The notes under the pieces: model-generated | What the model was told of the DNA's origin: nothing | What the model saw: the letters and a program-made list of their open reading frames with translations, nothing else | The model's database searches: none | From: Desulfobacteraceae bacterium | Lineage (GTDB): Bacteria > Desulfobacterota > Desulfobacteria > Desulfobacterales > UBA11574 | Length of the DNA: 10,209 nt | Reading direction: 5' to 3' | Assembly (NCBI GenBank): GCA_002868985.1 | Contig: PKTV01000165.1 | Location: 1-10,209, forward strand | Position numbers and translations under genes: made by a program | Shown: positions 1 to 5,451 of the stretch, one piece after another | Numbering within the stretch: the first letter of the stretch is position 1 | Layout: each line of letters opens with the position of its first letter

Positions 1-523
1 AAAGAGGGTCGATGGGATTTACCGGTCTATACTCAATGAGTTTTTTGCACAAGATTTTATCTCGAATCGATTTCGGTATTTTGTCAGCAACTGCCATTGC
101 AAGTTCGAGCTCGGATTCAATTCCTTCCGGACCGGTTATCTCCGGAACCTTGTCTTGATGATCAAATCCTGGCTCATCAATTTGAAATGAAGCAGACATG
201 CTAAATATCGCACGGCCCTTTTGGATTGCAACGACACGACGAGTGGTAAAACTTTTTCCGTCACGGATACAGTCAACGTCATAAATGATGGGTTTGTTTG
301 CATCACCCATCCTCAGGAAATATGCATGAAGGCTGTGGGCTTTACGATCCGATTGTATGGTTTGATATGCGGCCGATAAGGCTTGACCCAACACTTGTCC
401 ACCAAACACACTGCCAAAACCCAAATCCTGACTTTGCCCTCGAAAAATAGTCTCCTCTATTTTTTCTAATTTTAGAAGTCGCAATAATTCCTCTAAAACA
501 TTATCCTGTTTACAAACGTTCAT
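1..523 (-). CDS. tesB: Acyl-CoA thioesterase II (TesB), N-terminal part, cut by window edge
   Basis: This gene encodes a hotdog-fold thioesterase that hydrolyses acyl-CoA to free fatty acid and CoA in the cytoplasm. I translated it from the ATG at 523: 174 codons are present, against about 286 in the E. coli protein. The segment follows E. coli TesB closely: LEKIEE near residue 19, FRGQSQDLG, VFGGQVLGQAL, then AHSLHAYFLR, YDVDCIRDGKSFTTRRV and SMSASFQ. This is the first hotdog repeat. The catalytic Asp/Thr/Gln of the second repeat lie beyond the window edge and cannot be checked. The start is supported by AAAGGA about 5-6 bases upstream. It lies 23 bases downstream of the secreted-protein gene on the same strand and is probably cotranscribed with it. 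The family call is firm; the physiological substrate is unknown. Confidence 0.93.
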   Translation of the reverse strand, partial: MNVCKQDNVLEELLRLLKLEKIEETIFRGQSQDLGFGSVFGGQVLGQALSAAYQTIQSDRKAHSLHAYFLRMGDANKPIIYDVDCIRDGKSFTTRRVVAIQKGRAIFSMSASFQIDEPGFDHQDKVPEITGPEGIESELELAMAVADKIPKSIRDKILCKKLIEYRPVNPIDPL

Positions 524-546
524 TATTTTCCTTTGTTTTATTTAAG

Positions 547-1155
547 TTAAAACTTTTTGAGCATCTTGTAATCGATGGCTGAAGCATAATCAACCAAATC
601 ATTTTGGCTGATATTTCGTCCTTTAACAGAAACAAGGTATTGCTTCGCTACAACGATGTTTATTTCTCCATTATTTTTTGATGGATGGTACTTTATGATG
701 GCCTTTTGCCTCTTTATTTTTGTGAGTTTTCCTCCATCAGCTGATGCGTAGGCAGGATTTGAAAATAACATAACCATAGATTGAAGGGCGGGAGAATCCG
801 TAATTATTTCTATTGTAACGGAACTTTTATCTTTTTTATATTTTCTCTTTGCTGAAATCATACCACCAAGATATCCTGGACCGGCGGCCTTTGATTTAAC
901 ATCTTCCGCCGACCACCCGGCTAATGGTTCGGGCAATAAAGCTTCCAGCTTACCACTTCGCTTTTGACGTATGAGTTGGGAAGCATAATCGAGACTGTTT
1001 GCAGCTTCAACGTAGTTACTTTCATTATAATATTCCATCGCTTCTTCAATGGAATCGGTAATTTCATCGGCAAAAACGGCACTAGAAATAAAAAATGATG
1101 AACTTACAAATAACGCTGTAAAACACATACGGAATATCTTAGACATTCGAAGCAT
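547..1155 (-). CDS. Conserved secreted protein of unknown function
   Basis: This 202-residue protein has a typical Sec signal peptide: a basic start (MLRMSKIFRM), a hydrophobic stretch to about residue 28, and a likely signal peptidase I site after VFA at residue 29. It is therefore probably periplasmic. The mature part begins with an acidic, helical segment (30-65). A more conserved-looking core follows, with LLPEPLAGW (about 73-81), an SxxRxY-like strand, DSPALQSMVMLFSNP (about 120-134) and a lysine-rich C-terminal part. I believe similar proteins of unknown function occur in other proteobacteria, but I cannot name a family. The ATG at 1155 is preceded by a strong AAGGAGG with 5-base spacing; the Met at residue 4 is less well placed. 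It is first in a two-gene unit with tesB, though nothing in the sequence ties it to lipid metabolism. Confidence 0.8.
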   Translation of the reverse strand: MLRMSKIFRMCFTALFVSSSFFISSAVFADEITDSIEEAMEYYNESNYVEAANSLDYASQLIRQKRSGKLEALLPEPLAGWSAEDVKSKAAGPGYLGGMISAKRKYKKDKSSVTIEIITDSPALQSMVMLFSNPAYASADGGKLTKIKRQKAIIKYHPSKNNGEINIVVAKQYLVSVKGRNISQNDLVDYASAIDYKMLKKF

Positions 1156-1208
1156 CTTGACCTCCTTATTTACCGTTTATAATCGTTTCGAATTTCAGCT
1201 CCATTAGC

Positions 1209-1237
1209 AGTATTGACACGCCTGCACATTCTGTCAA
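1209..1237 (-). promoter_or_regulatory. Putative sigma70 promoter of the secreted-protein/tesB unit
   Basis: On the minus strand a perfect -35 TTGACA (1232-1237) is followed after exactly 17 bases by AATACT (1209-1214), which matches the -10 consensus at four of six positions. Transcription would start near 1202, giving a leader of about 45 bases with the strong SD of the gene starting at 1155. The -35 is also one arm of an inverted repeat TTGACA-N13-TGTCAA (1213-1237), which could be incidental or a regulator site. Confidence 0.55.
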
Positions 1238-1409
1238 CAAGAAAAAGGCTGTAATAAAAACAAAGTGTTTTCATATTCGGTTTCAGTTGTTATACAGGCA
1301 ACTGTTGTTGCAGAATGATATTTTGTACTTATTTTATTCGTAAGGTTTGCCTCTTTTTTTTACAGTTATTATGGAATCATCGAATTTTTCTTCTTTTAGG
1401 AATATGGCA

Positions 1410-2870
1410 ATGCGACTCAAAATCATAATGCTTTTTACGATTTTTGTATTTATAGTTATGACCGGATGCACCAGATACAATAATAAGACCGAAGTATCAA
1501 CCGGCCATATTGCCCCACTGGTAAAAAAAATACAGCCGGCGGTCGTTACCGTTGTCGCTTATGATGCTAATCGGGAGGTATCAAATTTGGGAAGTGGCTT
1601 TTTTATTGATAAAAAAGGATATCTTATTACAAATTACCATGTTCTCAAAGGGTCTTATGCTGCCGATGTAAAAACTTATGACGGGAAGGAGTATCCCATC
1701 GAGCTGGTTGTGGCTGAAAATATACCCTCAGATTTAATCAAAGTGTGGGTAAAAATACCGGAATCGTCAATTCATTGGCTTCCCGTTACTGAAACAGAAC
1801 CCTCTATTGCTGATCGTGTTGTGGTGGTGGGGAGTCCTCTGGGACTTGAGCAGACGGTTAGCGAAGGCATTGTTTCTGCCGTTCGAGAACTACCGGTCGT
1901 GGGAAAAGTTTTTCAGCTTTCAGCGCCAATTTCTCCAGGATCCAGTGGAAGTCCTGTGGTAAACATGAGGGGTAAAGTGGTTGGTGTGGCTTCATTCCAG
2001 GCGGTCAGGGGACAGAATCTTAATTTTGCTGTTTCCAGCAAAGGGATACTTGATTTAAAACAGAGTGAGACATCAAAAACACTTTCGGAGTGGACGTATG
2101 ATATCGAGATGAGAACGCCAAAACTGGTTGAAAAATTGTGCAAGGAAGGATTTAATTTTTCTATCAGAGGAGAATTTAAAGACGCTCTCAATTACTTTAA
2201 AGAAGCTTCGGAGAAAAGCCCCGATGATACAGTGGCATGGTATGGACTGGGAAGCTGCTATGATGGGTTAGACCAACCGGAACAAGCCATAGAGGCGTTT
2301 AAACAGGTCATTCGTATTGACCCGAAGAATGCCGCCTCTTACTTTAACCTGGCTCGTTACTATCGGAAGCTGAATCGTGATGAAAAAGCCATTGAAGCCT
2401 ATTATCAGGCTATAGAAGCTGATCCTGATCATGCCCCATCTTATTTTGATCTTGGTGTGGTTTACGGCAAGCTGGAAGAATTCAAAAATGGAGAGACGGC
2501 GTTTAAACAGGTTCTAAGAATCAATCCTGATCATGCACCGACGCACTTTTATATGGGTTTGACCTACAATAACCTGGGGCGCTATGATGCTGCGGTGACA
2601 TCCTATAAAAAAGCCTTGAAAATCGAGCCGGATTCGGCGCCAATACTTTACAATCTGGGGATTGCATATGGCGGAATGGGAGACGACAAAGCAGAAATCG
2701 AAGCCTTCAAACAGGCGATTCGAGTTGATCCTGATTTTGCTCCGTCACATTATAATATGGGGCTTCTCTATCTCAACAATAAAGATAAGGCAGCAGCACT
2801 GCAAGAATATAAAATTTTAAAAGAACTCAATATAGACATGGCTGAAATGTTGTTTAAACAAATTTACTAG
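1410..2870 (+). CDS. Lipoprotein with trypsin-like (HtrA/DegP-type) protease domain and C-terminal TPR repeats
   Basis: This is a predicted membrane-anchored protease-scaffold of 486 residues. From the ATG at 1410 the N-terminus is a lipoprotein signal: MRLK, a hydrophobic stretch, then VMTGC with the lipid-bearing Cys at residue 20. The protease domain follows: GSGFFID then NYHVL (His77), a Ser-Asp-Leu segment (Asp108, the likely acid), GSPLG, and PGSSGSPVV (nucleophile Ser179). All three triad positions are present, so it should be active. There is no PDZ domain, unlike DegP; instead about seven 34-residue TPRs fill residues 239-476, the last degenerate. TPRs suggest binding of protein partners or substrates. 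Start choice: AGGA at 1398-1401 is 8 bases before this ATG. Upstream in-frame starts (TTG 1347, ATG 1371, ATG 1404) add residues ahead of a clean lipoprotein signal. The substrate is unknown. It converges on the wrbA gene with a 15-base gap. Confidence 0.88.
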   Translation: MRLKIIMLFTIFVFIVMTGCTRYNNKTEVSTGHIAPLVKKIQPAVVTVVAYDANREVSNLGSGFFIDKKGYLITNYHVLKGSYAADVKTYDGKEYPIELVVAENIPSDLIKVWVKIPESSIHWLPVTETEPSIADRVVVVGSPLGLEQTVSEGIVSAVRELPVVGKVFQLSAPISPGSSGSPVVNMRGKVVGVASFQAVRGQNLNFAVSSKGILDLKQSETSKTLSEWTYDIEMRTPKLVEKLCKEGFNFSIRGEFKDALNYFKEASEKSPDDTVAWYGLGSCYDGLDQPEQAIEAFKQVIRIDPKNAASYFNLARYYRKLNRDEKAIEAYYQAIEADPDHAPSYFDLGVVYGKLEEFKNGETAFKQVLRINPDHAPTHFYMGLTYNNLGRYDAAVTSYKKALKIEPDSAPILYNLGIAYGGMGDDKAEIEAFKQAIRVDPDFAPSHYNMGLLYLNNKDKAAALQEYKILKELNIDMAEMLFKQIY

Positions 2871-2885
2871 AACCTGTTTCAATCT

Positions 2886-3494
2886 CTATTTCAGTTTAAG
2901 AGCAATAGTCGCGACATGTCTGCCCTGAAAACGTGCGGCATCCAGTTCATTTTCACTCGGCATCCTTTCACCCGCCCCCCCTGCAATTGTGGAAGCGCCA
3001 TAAGGAGATCCCCCCGTAATTTCATCCGTTCGCATTTGTCCCTGGAAAGTGTACGGCAGGCCAACGACAACGAACCCATGATGAAGTAGAGTGACATGAA
3101 ATGATAGAATTGTGGACTCCTGTCCGCCATGTTGCGTCGCACTACTTGTAAAAACGCTACCGGCTTTTCCAACCAGGGCACCTTTAGCCCAGAGTTGTCC
3201 GGTGGCATCCAGAAATTGACGCATCTGTCCGCACATATTGCCGAATCTCGTGGGCGTTCCAAATATAATTGCATCTGCTGAAGCCAACTCGTCCACTGTG
3301 CAAATCGGCACGTGTGACATGGATTGTTGAGCCTCGACAGCCCCCATTTGATCAAGCACTTCCTCTGGAAGTGTTTCGGGCACTCACCGCAGAACTGCTT
3401 CTGCGCCTTCGATTTCTATGACCCCTTCTGCAACAGCTTCGGCCATTTTGTGAACGTGTCCATATGTCGAATAATAAAGTATAAGTACTTTCAT
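2886..3494 (-). pseudogene. wrbA: WrbA-type NAD(P)H:quinone oxidoreductase interrupted by in-frame TGA
   Basis: WrbA proteins are tetrameric FMN flavodoxin-fold enzymes that reduce quinones by two electrons. Reading from the ATG at 3494 (preceded by AGGAGG, 8-base spacing) gives [13 protein letters not shown], the FMN phosphate loop, and then a good WrbA N-terminus up to residue 36. A TGA (3384-3386) follows, and the same frame continues with [19 protein letters not shown] (79-87), [16 protein letters not shown] and a typical C-terminus. The full frame is 202 codons, the normal family length. From memory of WrbA sequences, the TGA falls where arginine is usual, so CGA-to-TGA is the simplest explanation. 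A GTG directly after it could start a 165-residue protein, but that lacks the FMN loop and has no good SD. It is either a recent pseudogene, a sequencing error, or (least likely) a recoded stop. A MarR-type gene lies upstream. Confidence 0.82.
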
Positions 3495-3537
3495 TGTTAA
3501 ATCCTCCTTTTTATTGGATGTGTGCCCAAATCAATCA

Positions 3538-3553
3538 ATCTTTACATCAAGAT
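3538..3553. promoter_or_regulatory. Second, imperfect copy of the MarR operator-like palindrome, upstream of wrbA
   Basis: ATCTTTA-CA-TCAAGAT is an inverted repeat with six of seven pairs and a 2-base centre. The right half and the spacing equal those of the perfect palindrome ahead of marR (core ATCTTGA-TG-TCAAGAT at 4033-4048). It lies 44 bases upstream of the wrbA ATG in the 82-base marR-wrbA gap. I infer it is a weaker binding site for the adjacent MarR-type protein. Confidence 0.5.
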
Positions 3554-3576
3554 ATTTTTAAAAAATAATCTGGCCT

Positions 3577-4011
3577 TTAATCTACGACGGCTTCATCGGC
3601 ATTAAAACCAAGCTTTTTTAGAAACCGAACCAGTTCAAACCGTTCCTCACGGGTTAAAACACCAGCTATTTTCTCCAGGTTTTCCAAGTGTTTATGATAA
3701 GCATCCTTAATGAATTTACGTCCCGACTTCGTCAGGTGAACGTAATAACATCGACCGTCTGATGGGTCCTTAATTCGCTGAACAAACCCCTTATTTTCCA
3801 AACGATTGACGGCAACAGTCATAGACCCGCTGCTCAAAAGCACCCTCTCTCCGATCTGATTGATCTGCAAAGGTCCCTTATGAAGCAGCGCCTCCATAAT
3901 AGTGAAATCAGACGACCCAAGGCCTGTGCCTGCTATACTTGCCCGATCAGCCTTTTCGACAACTTTTGCTGCTTTCCAAAGAACCAACCGTATATGAGGT
4001 CCTGTTTCCAT
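3577..4011 (-). CDS. MarR-family transcriptional regulator
   Basis: This 144-residue protein has the standard MarR length and layout. There is an N-terminal dimerisation helix (about 5-25) and a winged helix with DFTIMEALLHKGPLQINQIGER (35-56). The recognition helix is about 59-75 (SSGSMTVAVNRLENKGFV), and the wing RIKDPSDGRCYYVHLT (79-94) has the family's Asp-x-x-Asp-Gly-Arg pattern. Helices 100-135 complete the dimer interface. A single Cys88 in the wing could react with oxidants, but this is speculative. It lies directly upstream of a wrbA gene in the same direction, with a palindrome before each gene. By analogy with MhqR of Bacillus, which controls quinone-detoxifying oxidoreductases, it is probably an autorepressor responding to quinones or electrophiles. 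No Shine-Dalgarno precedes the ATG, and the -10 ends only 8 bases upstream, so the transcript may be leaderless. Confidence 0.92.
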   Translation of the reverse strand: METGPHIRLVLWKAAKVVEKADRASIAGTGLGSSDFTIMEALLHKGPLQINQIGERVLLSSGSMTVAVNRLENKGFVQRIKDPSDGRCYYVHLTKSGRKFIKDAYHKHLENLEKIAGVLTREERFELVRFLKKLGFNADEAVVD

Positions 4012-4019
4012 TAAATAAA

Positions 4020-4028
4020 ATTATAACA
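4020..4028 (-). promoter_or_regulatory. Extended -10 promoter element of marR
   Basis: Minus-strand TGTTATAAT is a perfect TATAAT (4020-4025) with an upstream TG, the extended -10 form that works without a good -35. The TTGACA inside the palindrome is only 14 bases away, too close to serve as a normal -35. Initiation about 7 bases downstream would fall at or next to the marR ATG (4011). Confidence 0.6.
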
Positions 4029-4029
4029 T

Positions 4030-4051
4030 ATTATCTTGATGTCAAGATAAT
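4030..4051. promoter_or_regulatory. Perfect 22-base palindrome, probable MarR operator
   Basis: ATTATCTTGA-TG-TCAAGATAAT has 10-base perfect arms with a 2-base centre, which suits a MarR dimer. It lies next to the extended -10 of marR, over the -35 region, so a bound repressor would block RNA polymerase. A weaker copy lies upstream of wrbA at 3538-3553. Confidence 0.7.
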
Positions 4052-4097
4052 TGCATTTTTTGAAAGCAGGCTTTTTAAAATTTGAAATAGCTTATCA

Positions 4098-5099
4098 TTA
4101 TTTTAGTTGACTTGCGCAATATGCCGCACCAATAAGGGCTGCTTTATCGTTCAGGATGACCTTGACGGGTATTTGTTCAAGAAATGTTTTAAAGCGCCCT
4201 TTATTTGAAAATGCTTCCATAAAGATACCTTCTTTTAATTTGGATAAAATTTTCGGAGGAATTCCTCCGCCAAGGTAAACCCCGCCCATAGTCATATCGG
4301 TTAGCGCCAAATTGCCGGCAACAGAGCCAAAGATGGAGACAAACATATTCAGTGCTTTAACACATCCGGAATCTTTACCCGCCAGGGCGGCGTGAGTGAT
4401 TGCCTTTGCAGGATCATAATTTTTAAACTTCTGACGTAGCCATTTTGGCTCATCGATGCGGCCGGAGTCTTTCAACCACATATAAATATTTACCAAACCG
4501 GATCCGGAAACCACCCTTTCAATACTCACATGACCATAGCGCTGATGAAGATAGCCCCACAGCTCTGTTTCCTGTTCACTGTTCGGCGCAAAATCAGCAT
4601 GACCACCCTCCGAAGATATCGGCAAGTATCGTCCCTTCTGATACATCAACATTGCTATCCCCAGACCCGTTCCGGGAGCGATCAGCGCAAGATGATGTCC
4701 TTTTATGGACGATGCCTGATTTAAAGAAAAAAATTCATTCCTGTTTAACAGCGGTATAGCCATTGCGGTAGCAGTTAAATCGTTGATAATCCTGACATGA
4801 TGAAAGTGGAACTGTTTCTTGATTCGATCTTCAGAAACATTCCAGGGAAGGTTGGTGGTTTTGGACACGCCGTTTAATACGGGTCCTGCAACTCCAAAGC
4901 ATGCACTGCTAACCGATACCGGATGGATTTCGAAAAATGTCCGTATAATGTGCTCAAGATCAGCTGCGTTTGGGCTTGAAAACGTTTCGATCACTTTTGA
5001 CACAAAGCGTTCTTTTTCTTTGAAGAAAAGTCCCAAATTTGTTTTTGTCCCGCCAACGTCACCGGCCAAGACTAGTCTTTTATCCATTGACTTTTTCAT
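4098..5099 (-). CDS. glk: Glucokinase (Glk family)
   Basis: This enzyme phosphorylates glucose with ATP to glucose 6-phosphate in the cytoplasm. The 333 residues match the length of the E. coli-type (PF02685) family, not the ROK family. Motifs in order: the phosphate-binding loop GDVGGTKTN (13-21), CFGVAGPV (67-74), IIND with Asn106 and the catalytic base Asp107, APGTGLG (141-147), SSEGGHADF with sugar-binding Glu164 and His167, SIERV with Glu194, and GGVYLGGGI (272-280) near the nucleotide site. The active-site residues sit at E. coli numbers plus seven, so the site is complete. The ATG at 5099 has GGGAG 9 bases upstream; Met5 is an alternative. It may be separate from the thiI cluster, since a 352-base hairpin-rich gap lies between them. 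Confidence 0.95.
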   Translation of the reverse strand: MKKSMDKRLVLAGDVGGTKTNLGLFFKEKERFVSKVIETFSSPNAADLEHIIRTFFEIHPVSVSSACFGVAGPVLNGVSKTTNLPWNVSEDRIKKQFHFHHVRIINDLTATAMAIPLLNRNEFFSLNQASSIKGHHLALIAPGTGLGIAMLMYQKGRYLPISSEGGHADFAPNSEQETELWGYLHQRYGHVSIERVVSGSGLVNIYMWLKDSGRIDEPKWLRQKFKNYDPAKAITHAALAGKDSGCVKALNMFVSIFGSVAGNLALTDMTMGGVYLGGGIPPKILSKLKEGIFMEAFSNKGRFKTFLEQIPVKVILNDKAALIGAAYCASQLK

Positions 5100-5451
5100 G
5101 ACGAATATCTCCCGACGACGATGATCCGACCGACGGGTCCGAAAGTCACATTAACTGTAACCCAAAGTGAGTGATTGTCGAGGCTTGCCCGCCTTTGGCG
5201 AGGTTGCCGGTCGCAAGATCCTGCACCGGCTGGGAGATAAGTCCCGCGTTGCGGAATCTCCGCTTCGCTACGACAAGTCTTGAGCGTAGCGAAATCCCGA
5301 ATTCCTTCTATCGGGGGCACATGAGGCCTGTAACTATTGACGCCGGGATTTTCTGAGTGTGTTCCTTGATCCTTTGGTTCAACATTTGTCCCCCGTCAAT
5401 TTCTTCATGAATCACGATATTCCCCAGTCCAACTTTCTGAACTTTTCCGGA
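5100..5451. other. 352-base intergenic region between thiI and glk
   Basis: I see no convincing gene here. It holds three hairpins (listed separately, 5188-5305), the glk Shine-Dalgarno (GGGAG), and a thiI-proximal stretch whose frame stays open for 47 codons after the thiI stop. No hairpin is followed by a T-run, so there is no standard intrinsic terminator for the thiI cluster. I found no clear promoter for glk. Confidence 0.5.
5188..5305. repeat. Cluster of three imperfect hairpins, candidate dispersed intergenic repeat
   Basis: Three stem-loops follow one another. The first is CGCC-TTT-GGCG (5190-5200). The second is GCCGGT with ACCGGC (5206-5230), extended by an inner GCA/TGC pair around a bulged C. 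The third is large: GGAAT/ATTCC (5253-5257, 5301-5305), an internal loop, then TTCGCTACG/CGTAGCGAA (5264-5272, 5285-5293) around a loop that itself holds CAAG-T-CTTG. The stretch looks richer in G+C than its flanks, and there is no plausible protein. This resembles REP-like or other short palindromic repeats that occur in many copies between genes. Copy number cannot be seen from one window. Confidence 0.5.

Noticed and set aside
1347..1409. Upstream starts for the protease-TPR gene (TTG 1347, ATG 1371, ATG 1404).
   Set aside because: They put polar residues before a clean lipoprotein signal, and only the ATG at 1410 has a well-spaced AGGA; the ATG at 1404 remains possible.
1913..2191. A 92-codon minus-strand open frame inside the protease gene.
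   Set aside because: It is antisense to conserved protease and TPR coding sequence, with no SD or family features.
2891..3355. A 154-codon minus-strand frame overlapping wrbA.
   Set aside because: The wrbA frame carries clear family motifs over the same bases; this frame is its shifted shadow.
4054..4078. AAAGC-CT-GCTTT flanked by A and T tracts between glk and marR, terminator-like.
   Set aside because: The 2-base loop is too small for a stable hairpin of this form and the stem is only five pairs.
4967..5124. Plus-strand open frames across glk and thiI as possible overlapping genes.
   Set aside because: All lie opposite strongly conserved enzyme coding sequence and lack start signals or recognisable products.
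5096..5320. A 74-codon minus-strand open frame whose stop overlaps the glk ATG (ATGA), suggesting translational coupling.
   Set aside because: It starts at GTG without a good SD, lies across the hairpin cluster, and its peptide has no recognisable domain; composition follows the palindromes, not codon use.
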